From Curtobacterium sp. UNCCL20 (GTDB lineage Bacteria > Actinomycetota > Actinomycetes > Actinomycetales > Microbacteriaceae), in NCBI RefSeq assembly GCF_900101675.1, contig NZ_FNKG01000004.1, positions 62,001 through 126,000 on the forward strand: a stretch of DNA of 64,000 nt. Direction: 5' to 3'. Positions 24,123 to 31,209 of the stretch are shown piece by piece; position 1 is the stretch's first letter, and each line of letters opens with the position of its first letter. The position numbers were made by a program, and so were the translations under genes. The notes under the pieces are model-generated. The model was given only the letters and a program-made list of their open reading frames with translations. It did not search any database and had not been told where the DNA came from.

Positions 24123-24447
24123 GGCGGCCCGTCCGTCCGGGCCGCGGCGTGGCTGCCCCCCTACCCCTACCGACTCGTCCGTCCGGGCGGGCGCGGCGAC
24201 GTCGAAACTTGCACACGCATACTTCGACATCCCACCAGTCGATCGACTGGTGCTTCGTCGATCGATGCACACGCAGTCGTTTCCCGTGCATCAATCGACA
24301 TCCCACGAGTCGATCGGCGAGTGCTTTGTCGAATGATGCCTGCGCATCGAGCGACAGCATCCCTCCACAGCCGCAACGGACAACGCGCTTCTCCACGGAA
24401 TCGTCCGGAGGCCCCCGCCGGAGGCTGCTCCCCGCGACGCTGGAGAA
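24123..24447. other. 325-bp spacer with hairpin array
   Basis: The spacer holds the array 24202-24350 and no supported gene. Apparent peptides in several frames are translations of the repeat. Confidence 0.6.
24202..24350. repeat. second array of alternating hairpins
   Basis: Five overlapping hairpins in the order P1-P2-P1-P2-P1 (24202-24227, 24224-24261, 24258-24298, 24295-24332, 24329-24350) share TCGA joints. P2 copies keep a TCGATCG centre while their arms change in step, for example CCAGTCGA/TCGACTGG here against CGAGTCGA/TCGACGGG in the 16.3-kb array. That suggests the fold, not the sequence, is kept. Confidence 0.75.
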
Positions 24448-25371
24448 GTGAGCAGAGCAGACGACGTCCAACTGATCCGCACCTCGGGACTCCCCGGTGC
24501 CGAACGGCGAGTGCTGGAACGCGCCGTGCACCGAGGTGAACTCGAACGGATCCGACCCGGAGTCCTCGTCGTCCCTGGCGCGCTGGCCGCTCTCCATCCC
24601 GGCGAACGGCACCGAGTCCTCATCCGTGCTGCCGCAACCAGGCTGCGGCCCCACGACGTCCTGTCCCACGAGTCCGCGTGCGCGTCGCTCGGCCTTCCCT
24701 ACGTCGGTTCCTGGCCGACCAAGGTGCATGTGTCGGACCCGACCACCACACACACGCGCGTGACCGCGTGGTTCGTGCGTCACGGTGTCGCTGACCGTCC
24801 TCCCGAAACGATCCGGAGCGCGCTCGGGCCGCTCGTCACCACAGCGGTTCGTGCTGCGGTCGACATCGCTGCGAGTCGCACGCTCGTCGCCGTCCTCCCC
24901 GTGATCGACCACGTCCTGCGAGCCGGCTCCGCGACGCCCGAGTACCTGGCCGACGAGTCGAAGCGCCTCCGGAAGGGAGAGTTGAAGGCGACTGCGGCGC
25001 TCGCCATGGGGTCGGCACTCTCGGGGTCTCCGGCGGAATCGATCTGCCGCGTGCGCTTCCGACAGCTGCGCACGCCCGAGCCCGTCCAGCAGCACGCGTT
25101 CGCTCGGCACGGTGAACGCACCGCGACGGTGGACTTCTGGTTCCCCGACCAGGGCGTCGTCGTCGAGGTTGACGGCCGCGCCAAGTACGAGGACGCCGCG
25201 ATGCTCGACAGACGCACCACAGCCGATGCGCATTGGCAGGAGAAGCGCCGCGAGGACTTCATCCGTTCGTTCCCCGAGGTCCGAGCCGTCGTCCGGCTGA
25301 GCTGGTCCGACCTGATGGACCCCGATCGGATCCGCGCGGCACTGGTCCGGGCAGGCATCCCGTGTCGTTGA
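24448..25371 (+). CDS. AbiEi-like N-terminal domain plus DUF559 (restriction-fold) protein
   Basis: A 307-aa protein. Residues 1-60 resemble the winged-helix N-terminus of AbiEi-type antitoxins ('SGLPGAERRVLERAVHRGEL', 'RIRPGVLVVPG'). Residues ~205-300 resemble DUF559, a Vsr/PD-(D/E)xK-like nuclease fold ('TVDFWFPDQGVVVEVDGRAK', then 'AHWQEKRREDFIRSF'). The family is common and multicopy in Actinobacteria, often annotated only by domain. Function is unknown; no AbiEii toxin partner is next to it. The GTG start has GGAGA immediately before it, too close for normal spacing, while GACGCT 6 nt upstream would allow a leaderless start. Confidence 0.6.
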   Translation: MSRADDVQLIRTSGLPGAERRVLERAVHRGELERIRPGVLVVPGALAALHPGERHRVLIRAAATRLRPHDVLSHESACASLGLPYVGSWPTKVHVSDPTTTHTRVTAWFVRHGVADRPPETIRSALGPLVTTAVRAAVDIAASRTLVAVLPVIDHVLRAGSATPEYLADESKRLRKGELKATAALAMGSALSGSPAESICRVRFRQLRTPEPVQQHAFARHGERTATVDFWFPDQGVVVEVDGRAKYEDAAMLDRRTTADAHWQEKRREDFIRSFPEVRAVVRLSWSDLMDPDRIRAALVRAGIPCR

Positions 25372-25440
25372 CCGCCGCCGTGCCGCCGCGGGGGACGTGG
25401 ACCAACCAGCCTCCCATCCGAGCGGCGTACCTTCGTCCCC

Positions 25441-26382
25441 ATGGCCCGAGAGCAGAAGGACCAGGCGATCGTGCCGATGCCGGTCGGTCCTGTCACGTCC
25501 CGATCCGAAGAAACCCGCACGCCCGCGCAGCAGCAGCCGACGGGCTGGGTGAAGATGCTCGACCGCGTGCTCAGCGTGCAGCGCCCCGTGGTGGTCGCGC
25601 ACGTCCGCAGTCTCCGACGTCGACACCCGGACGCGTCGCCGGCCGAGATCATCCAGATCCTCGAGCGGCAGTACCTCACGGCCGTGACGACCGGTGGCGC
25701 TGCGGTGGGTGCGAGCGCTGTGATCCCGGGCGTCGGGATGGCTGCGGCGCTCGGCCTGAGCGGTGCGGAGACGGTCGGGTTCCTCGAGACGACCGCCCTG
25801 TTCGCGCAGTCGGTGACCGAGGTGCACGGCATCGCCCTCGACGACCCCGAGCGCGCCCGCACGCTGGTGATGGCGATGATCCTCGGCAGCCCGGGCACGC
25901 AGCTCATCAACCAGCTCGCGGGTCAGGTCGCCGGTGGGCAGGTCCGGACGGCGTTCTGGGGCGAGATGGTGACGTCCTCACTCCCGAAGCAGGTGGTGAA
26001 CGGCATCGGCGGGCAGGTGCGCGACCAGTTCGTCCGGCGGTTCGCAGCTCGGCAGGGGACGACGATCGTCGGCCGTGCGCTCCCCTTCGGGATCGGAGCA
26101 GCGGTGGGGGGCCTCGGCAACCACGCGCTCGGCCGGAAGGTGATCCAGTCGTCGCGCACGGGGTTCGGGCTGCCGCCGGCGCACTTCCCGATCGTGCTGG
26201 AACCGAAGCAGCGCGAACCGAAGCAGCGCGAACCGAAGCAGCGCGAACCGAAGACCCGCGAACCGAAGACCCGCGAACCGAAGGAACGTCGGTCGCTCCC
26301 CTGGCGGCGCACCGGACGAGAAGACCTCTGGGCGGAGACCGATCAGCCCGGGCAGACCGGCGAGGCCGACCCGCGTCCGTAG
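25441..26382 (+). CDS. protein of unknown function with C-terminal EPK(Q/T)RE tandem repeats
   Basis: A 313-aa protein. The central part (residues ~85-235) is rich in Gly and Ala with hydrophobic stretches ('GGAAVGASAVIPGVGMAAAL', 'ALFAQSVTEVHG', 'MILGSPGTQLINQLAG'), suggesting membrane association. This resembles EcsC-like proteins, but weakly. Residues about 257-281 are five tandem pentapeptides (EPKQR/EPKTR) and the start of a sixth, from 15-bp DNA repeats at 26209-26285. TACCTT at 25428-25433 precedes ATG 25441 by 7 nt. A repeat palindrome follows the gene. I do not recognise the function. Confidence 0.65.
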   Translation: MAREQKDQAIVPMPVGPVTSRSEETRTPAQQQPTGWVKMLDRVLSVQRPVVVAHVRSLRRRHPDASPAEIIQILERQYLTAVTTGGAAVGASAVIPGVGMAAALGLSGAETVGFLETTALFAQSVTEVHGIALDDPERARTLVMAMILGSPGTQLINQLAGQVAGGQVRTAFWGEMVTSSLPKQVVNGIGGQVRDQFVRRFAARQGTTIVGRALPFGIGAAVGGLGNHALGRKVIQSSRTGFGLPPAHFPIVLEPKQREPKQREPKQREPKTREPKTREPKERRSLPWRRTGREDLWAETDQPGQTGEADPRP

Positions 26383-26401
26383 CGCGACCACAACGCGGAC
26401 A

Positions 26402-26433
26402 GGAGGCGCGGTGCCAGCTGGCACCGCGCCTCC
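26402..26433. terminator. 32-bp perfect palindrome of the CTGGAGGCGCGG family
   Basis: GGAGGCGCGGTGCCAG is followed by its exact complement. It lies between two convergent genes and can fold identically in both transcripts, so it may serve as a bidirectional terminator, though without a T-tract. Confidence 0.65.
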
Positions 26434-26452
26434 GGTCCGTCGGCAACGCGCG

Positions 26453-27421
26453 TCAGCGAGCCCGCACCGGGGTCGTGATCACCTGCCCGGCATGGGCGAA
26501 CCCGCCGCCGAAACCGAAGAGCAGCGCCGGGACGCCCTCGGGGAGCTCGCCCCGCTGCCAGGCCTTCGACAGACCGAGCGGCACGCTCGCGGCCGAGGTG
26601 TTCCCCGACTCGACGACGTCCCGGACGACGTACTTCGACGACCCTCCGAGGGCCGTGACCAGGGGCTCGATGATCCGCAGGTTGGCCTGGTGGAACGCGA
26701 ACACCTCGATGTCGTCGAGGGTGAGACCCGCTGCGGCGACAGCGGCGCGAGCGTGGTCGGCCGCCTCGGTGATGGCCCAGCGGTAGATCGAGCGGCCCTC
26801 CTGGGTGAAGCGCTCGGGGTCGCCGGAGACGAGGACGGCCTCTTCGAGGTGCGGGACGCTCCCCCACGACACCGGGCCGATCTCCGCGGTGTCCGAGACA
26901 CCGAGGACTGCTGCGCCGGCGCCGTCACCGACGAGCACGCACGTGGAGCGGTCGGACCAGTCGACGATGCCGGACAGGATCTCCGAGCCGATCACCACGG
27001 CGATGTCGGTCGAACCGACGCGGATCGCCTGGTCCGCGAGGGCGACGCCGTACTCGAAGCCACTGCATGCGGTGTTGATGTCGATGGGGGCGACCTGGCT
27101 GCCGAGTCCGAGGGCCGCGGCGACTCGGCCCGCGGTGTACGGAGCGCGGTCTCGGTGCGTGGTGGATGCCACGATCACGAGGCCGACCTCCCCGGGCGAG
27201 ACGCCGGCGTCCGCGATGGCGTTCCGGGCTGCCTCGATCGCCATCGACGTGACGGTGTCGTCCGGTCCGGCGATCCGGCGTGTCTCGATGCCGGTGCGGG
27301 TGCGGATCCACTCGTCGTTCGTGTCGACCATGGTCGAGAGCTCGTCGTTGGTGAGGACGCGGGACGGCTGGTGGTGCCCGAACCCGAGGATCCGGCTGCC
27401 ACGAAGTGCTGGGGTGTTCAT
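26453..27421 (-). CDS. 3-oxoacyl-ACP synthase III (FabH-like)
   Basis: A 322-aa thiolase-fold condensing enzyme with the full KAS III triad: Cys119 ('NTACSGFEYG'), His244 ('FAFHQANLRI') and Asn274 ('ESGNTSAASV'). It joins an acyl-CoA starter to malonyl-ACP. It stands alone, away from any fab operon, so it may be a second KAS III that sets branched starter units or serves a special lipid. ATG 27421 has TAACGT 7 nt upstream (27429-27434) and gives the family N-terminus 'RGSRILGFGHHQPSRVL'. The longer open frame to 27487 is not supported. Confidence 0.88.
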   Translation of the reverse strand: MNTPALRGSRILGFGHHQPSRVLTNDELSTMVDTNDEWIRTRTGIETRRIAGPDDTVTSMAIEAARNAIADAGVSPGEVGLVIVASTTHRDRAPYTAGRVAAALGLGSQVAPIDINTACSGFEYGVALADQAIRVGSTDIAVVIGSEILSGIVDWSDRSTCVLVGDGAGAAVLGVSDTAEIGPVSWGSVPHLEEAVLVSGDPERFTQEGRSIYRWAITEAADHARAAVAAAGLTLDDIEVFAFHQANLRIIEPLVTALGGSSKYVVRDVVESGNTSAASVPLGLSKAWQRGELPEGVPALLFGFGGGFAHAGQVITTPVRAR

Positions 27422-27487
27422 CTCCGGCACGTTACCCCTCCGGGGAACCGGCGCATGCCCGGCACGGCATGCAGCGCAGGACGACAA

Positions 27488-27535
27488 CCGGCACCAGCAC
27501 CGGCACCTGCACCAGCACCAGCAGCACCACCGCCC
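27488..27535. repeat. simple ACC-rich tandem repeat
   Basis: ACCAGC/ACCGGC hexamers repeat about seven times in the spacer between chaB and fabH. No gene is here. Confidence 0.5.
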
Positions 27536-27556
27536 CCGGCGAAGCCCCGCACGCCG

Positions 27557-27949
27557 CTACGACCGCGCCTTCGCCGTCGACCGGTCGTTCGCCTTCTTGA
27601 TGGCCTGCACGAGCTCGTCCTTGTCCATCTTCGAGCGACCGCTGATGTCGAGGCGCTTCGCGATGTCCATGAGGTGCGCCTTCGAGGCGTTCGCGTCCAC
27701 GCCGCCCTCGGTCGGCCCAGAGCCACGGGACCCCGCGGCGCCGGAGTCGGACGGACCGGAGGCCTCCTTCTCCTCCCAGTGGTCGCCGACCTTCTCGTAC
27801 TCGTGCTTGACCGCAGCGAACGCCGTCCGGTGCGCGCGCTCTCCGGGTCCGTACGACTCGTTCGCCGAGTCGAGGGCCTTCTCGAAGATCTCCTGCGCGT
27901 GTTTCGGGGATCGCTGCAGGGTGCCGGGGATCTCGTCCTTCGCGGGCAT
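27557..27949 (-). CDS. ChaB-family protein with Rho-N/SAP-like C-terminus
   Basis: A 130-aa soluble protein. Residues 1-65 match the ChaB family ('LQRSPKHAQEIFEKALDSAN', 'AFAAVKHEYEKVGDHW'). After a Gly/Ser linker the last 45 residues resemble a Rho-N/SAP helical module ('LMDIAKRLDISGRSKMDKDE'), which in other proteins binds nucleic acid. ATG 27949 has AAGGAG upstream. ChaB is named from the cation-transport locus of E. coli, but its function is unknown. Confidence 0.75.
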   Translation of the reverse strand: MPAKDEIPGTLQRSPKHAQEIFEKALDSANESYGPGERAHRTAFAAVKHEYEKVGDHWEEKEASGPSDSGAAGSRGSGPTEGGVDANASKAHLMDIAKRLDISGRSKMDKDELVQAIKKANDRSTAKARS

Positions 27950-28094
27950 GGTCGCTCCTTCCGATTCGCTTCCCTTCCTGCGTACGCCGACCCGGCTGGA
28001 CCGTCTCTCCTCAGAGCCCTGTGGAGAACCCGGCGCTGTCCACGGGTACTCGCAGGGCCTGCCACACCCGAGCCCGATCGCGTAGACCAGACCC

Positions 28095-29066
28095 ATGGAC
28101 TACACACACCTCGGACGGACAGGGTTGTCGGTGTCACGAGCAGTGCTCGGCACGATGAACTTCGGACCGGAGACCAGCGAGGACGACTCGCACGCGATCA
28201 TGGACCGGGCGCACGAGCTCGGCGTGAACTTCTTCGACACCGCCAACGGCTACGGCGGCTCGGTGGGCAAGGGTGCCACCGAGGAGATCATCGGCCGCTG
28301 GTTCGCCAAGGGCGGCGGACGTCGCGAGAAGACCGTCCTCGCGACGAAGGTCTACGGCGACATGATCGACTGGCCGAACGGCGGCAAGCTCAGCGCCTAC
28401 AACATCCGCCAGGCGCTCGACGCCAGTCTGCAGCGCCTCCAGACCGATCACATCGACCTCTACCAGATGCACCACGTCGACCGGGCGACCCCGTGGGACG
28501 AGATCTGGCAGGCCATGGAGATCGCGGTGGCGCAGGGGAAGGTCCTCTACGTCGGCTCGTCGAACTTCGCCGGGTGGCACATCGCCCAGGCGCAGGAAGC
28601 GGCGAAGCACCGCAACTTCCTCGGCCTCGTCAGCGAGCAGTCGATCTACAACCTCGTCGTCCGTGACGTCGAGCGCGAGGTCCTCCCCGCAGCACGCCAC
28701 TACGGCCTCGGCGTGATCCCGTGGTCGCCGCTCCAGGGCGGCCTGCTCGGCGGCATCATCGAGAAGTCCGAGCAGGGTTCCCGTCGTCTCAGTGGCCGCA
28801 GCGCCGAGTACGTCGACGCGCACCGCGACCAGCTCCAGTCGTACGAGTCCTTCGCCAAGGAGCTCGGGCACACCCCGGGCGAGCTCGCCCTCGCGTGGCT
28901 GCTGCACCAGCCCGGCGTCACCGCGCCGATCACCGGCCCGCGCACCATGGAGCAGTGGGAGTCCGCGGTCCGCGCCGTCGACATCCGCCTCGACCAGCGT
29001 GCGCTCGACCGGCTCGACGAGATCTTCCCAGGGCACAAGACCTCGCCGGAGGACTACGCCTGGTGA
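28095..29066 (+). CDS. aldo/keto reductase
   Basis: A 323-aa TIM-barrel NADPH-dependent oxidoreductase. The catalytic tetrad is present: Asp48 and Tyr53 ('FFDTANGYG'), Lys in 'ATKVYGD' and His in 'LYQMHHVD'. The cofactor region 'TGPRTMEQWESAVRA' is near the end. It resembles the YhdN/PdxI-like subgroup; substrate unknown. TAGACC at 28083-28088, 6 nt before the ATG, suggests a leaderless transcript. Confidence 0.88.
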   Translation: MDYTHLGRTGLSVSRAVLGTMNFGPETSEDDSHAIMDRAHELGVNFFDTANGYGGSVGKGATEEIIGRWFAKGGGRREKTVLATKVYGDMIDWPNGGKLSAYNIRQALDASLQRLQTDHIDLYQMHHVDRATPWDEIWQAMEIAVAQGKVLYVGSSNFAGWHIAQAQEAAKHRNFLGLVSEQSIYNLVVRDVEREVLPAARHYGLGVIPWSPLQGGLLGGIIEKSEQGSRRLSGRSAEYVDAHRDQLQSYESFAKELGHTPGELALAWLLHQPGVTAPITGPRTMEQWESAVRAVDIRLDQRALDRLDEIFPGHKTSPEDYAW

Positions 29067-29110
29067 CGTCGCCAACGGGACCAGCGGGTCGCTGAGGCGA
29101 CCTTCTGCCG

Positions 29111-29147
29111 GGAGGCGCGGTGCGGGTCGGACCCGCACCGCGCCTCC
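29111..29147. terminator. CTGGAGGCGCGG-family palindrome
   Basis: GGAGGCGCGGTGCGGGT pairs with ACCCGCACCGCGCCTCC. It lies between convergent genes. Confidence 0.6.
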
Positions 29148-29186
29148 AGTCCATCGGTCACGTCGAGAACGTGACCCGCGTCGCGA

Positions 29187-29843
29187 TCAGAGCGCCGCGA
29201 TCTCAGCATCCTGCAGGCCGATGGCCCGCAGGTAGCCGTCGACGCTCCCCCAGCGGCGTTCGACGTGCTCGATGACCGTCGTCATGATCTCCGGCACGCA
29301 CCGCTGCGCGGTCGCGGTGGCCTCTGGGTCGGTGCTCGCGGCGCGCTCCCGTGCGAACCGGTCCGCGAGCCCGGCGGCACTCGCGGCGTAGTCCTCACCG
29401 ACCGCGTCGATGCCGTCGCCCCAGTGCCGCGCGAGGAGAGCACTGACGATCCCGGTGCGGTCCTTGCCGGCGGAGCAGCACACGAGCACGTCGCCGTCGG
29501 TGGCCGCGACCGCGCGCAGGGCCTCGGCGATCCCCGTGCGGTGCCGCGCGAGCCAGTCGATGTACTGGTCCTCGAGTTCGACGGCGTCCGCTGCCGACTC
29601 GATCTCGGCCGCTGGGTCGAACAGCGGGACCGAGCGGTACGCCGTGGTCGTTGCGAGAGGATGCGGCACGGCATCGGTCTCGTCGACGCGGCGGAGGTCG
29701 ATCACCACGGAGAGCCCGGCCGGGTAGGCGTCGGGCCCGACCGGCTCGGTGTTCGCGCGGTACACGGTCCGGTGGTGGTCGGCCTGGAGGGCGGTACCTC
29801 CGACGGGGCGGAGGTTGCTGAGGATGCTCGTCGTCGAGTTCAC
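29187..29843 (-). CDS. tyrosine-protein phosphatase (dual-specificity-like)
   Basis: A 218-aa phosphatase of the Y_phosphatase3 group, related to Mycobacterium PtpB. The CX5R catalytic loop is 'CCSAGKDRTGI' (Cys123-Arg129). The N-terminal 'NLRPVGG' and 'VIDLRR' strand are also typical. It may act on phosphotyrosine, phosphoserine or phosphoinositides. GTG 29843 has GGAGG upstream and starts at the family N-terminus. Confidence 0.85.
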   Translation of the reverse strand: MNSTTSILSNLRPVGGTALQADHHRTVYRANTEPVGPDAYPAGLSVVIDLRRVDETDAVPHPLATTTAYRSVPLFDPAAEIESAADAVELEDQYIDWLARHRTGIAEALRAVAATDGDVLVCCSAGKDRTGIVSALLARHWGDGIDAVGEDYAASAAGLADRFARERAASTDPEATATAQRCVPEIMTTVIEHVERRWGSVDGYLRAIGLQDAEIAAL

Positions 29844-29878
29844 GCCTCCATCCTGCCGCGCGCGCACGCAGGCAGCCG

Positions 29879-30366
29879 CTACGGGTGGTAGCTCACCCCC
29901 GTCCAGCGCCCGCCGAAGTCCGTCCGGAGCGCGCCCAGGAGTTCCGGGACGGGGTCCCACCCTCCGGCAGCTCCTGTTTCATCGCACTTCCTGTCAGCCG
30001 GTCGATCTCCACCATCATCGCGCTCCGGCAAATGTCGGATACGCGGTCTTCACAGCGCCGTAGAGCTCGATTGCAGGCGTGGGACGCTGCACGGGCCGAC
30101 CGTCGAAAGTTGAAAGCGTGCCGTTGAGCTGCTGAGTATTGGCGACCTCGACGAAAGACGTCATGACAGGTCGCCCAACCCTCACCAAGCGTTCGCGTCG
30201 TCAGCGCAACTCCTTCATTCTGCGCATCGAAGTCAGCTTCGATCACCCCCATGAATCGGCCTCCGTGTCAAGACTGGAGATTCGGCGGCGCTGGAACGCC
30301 GAACCGCTGTTCGATCACTTGCTCGAAAGTGGCGGTGATCCTGAAGACCCGCTGTTTGGGTGATGA
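29879..30366 (-). pseudogene. gene debris beyond the toxin-immunity locus
   Basis: No intact gene, but protein-like pieces lie in different minus-strand frames. They are 'RVFRITATFEQVIEQRFG' (near 30350-30270), a 49-aa open frame 30015-30164 ('MTSFVEVANTQQLNGTLS'), and a tail 'WDPVPELLGALRTDFGGRW' ending at stop 29879-29881. A 119-aa frame at 29893-30252 is open but does not look conserved. The stretch is less GC-rich than its surroundings. It looks like frameshifted remains of former toxin tips or immunity genes. Confidence 0.4.
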
Positions 30367-31209
30367 TCAGGACGTTGACTGCGCGTTGAGGAGTTCTTGG
30401 CTGGCCAGAGCTACGAGCGGACGTGTCAAGGCTTCGACGTTTCCCCGGAGTACCTCGTCGTGGTCGAGCGCGGCGCTCGTTGGCTCCGCCGTTTCCGCAG
30501 TCGAGCCCGCCCGGAACTCGATGAGTCCACCCTCGGACGCCTCACGACAGAGACGCAAGACCTGCCCGACTCGCGTTGAGCCGATGAGTTCGCTGGAGAC
30601 CACCTCAGCAACCTGATCGGCTTCCACCGCGACGCCCTCGTCATCACTGCTGGCTTGGATGGCATCGCGGATCATGTCCCGAACGATCGTCCAGTTCTCG
30701 CTACTCGCCAACGGCGCGAGAGCTGGTTGCCAGGCATCCACGAAACGAAGCGGGTTGGCTGCGAGTCGCTGGACGAGCCACTCCGGCGTGGTCATGGCAT
30801 CCCGCGGATACTTCTTCAGATCTTCGCGAAGCTGCGTGGTCTCCACGCGCTCAGATTGGACGATGTTGCCATCCAGGTCGACCTGGACCGGCCAATGCGG
30901 CTCAGCGTCCCAGTCGAAGTCGAACCGGTAGGCTCCCGAGCTCTCGAGCTGGAGGCGCCCCGTGAACCAAGCGCCGTGGCCTGCGTCCGACATGAAGGCT
31001 CGAAGATCCTTCCAGGCCTGCCACTCTGCCAGGTCAGCGGGAGGACCGAACGTCGTTCCGCTCTCGGTGAGTACCGCCCGCTGAAGGCGCGACGAGACAC
31101 CAACGTTCACAAAGACTGAAGTCGCGCGCCTCCACCCACTCGGCATCCGATCGTAGGTCAAGATCGCAAGGCGATTCTGCAAGTCCTGCAGGTCTCCCAC
31201 TGAGTTCAA
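30367..31209 (-). CDS. putative immunity protein (YezG/DUF600-like)
   Basis: A 280-aa protein. Its first ~115 residues resemble the YezG/DUF600 immunity family ('AILTYDRMPSGWRRATSVFV', 'SGAYRFDFDWDAEPHW'); the rest is unrecognised and helical. The TTG start overlaps the toxin stop (TTGA), the usual toxin-immunity order, so it should bind and neutralise the nuclease tip of that toxin. Base composition is clearly lower in GC than the housekeeping genes, as is common for exchanged immunity cassettes. Confidence 0.55.
   Translation of the reverse strand: MNSVGDLQDLQNRLAILTYDRMPSGWRRATSVFVNVGVSSRLQRAVLTESGTTFGPPADLAEWQAWKDLRAFMSDAGHGAWFTGRLQLESSGAYRFDFDWDAEPHWPVQVDLDGNIVQSERVETTQLREDLKKYPRDAMTTPEWLVQRLAANPLRFVDAWQPALAPLASSENWTIVRDMIRDAIQASSDDEGVAVEADQVAEVVSSELIGSTRVGQVLRLCREASEGGLIEFRAGSTAETAEPTSAALDHDEVLRGNVEALTRPLVALASQELLNAQSTS

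Noticed and set aside
29893-30252. A 119-codon minus-strand open frame as an intact gene
   Set aside because: Competing frames hold more protein-like fragments and no ribosome-binding site stands out; treated as debris.
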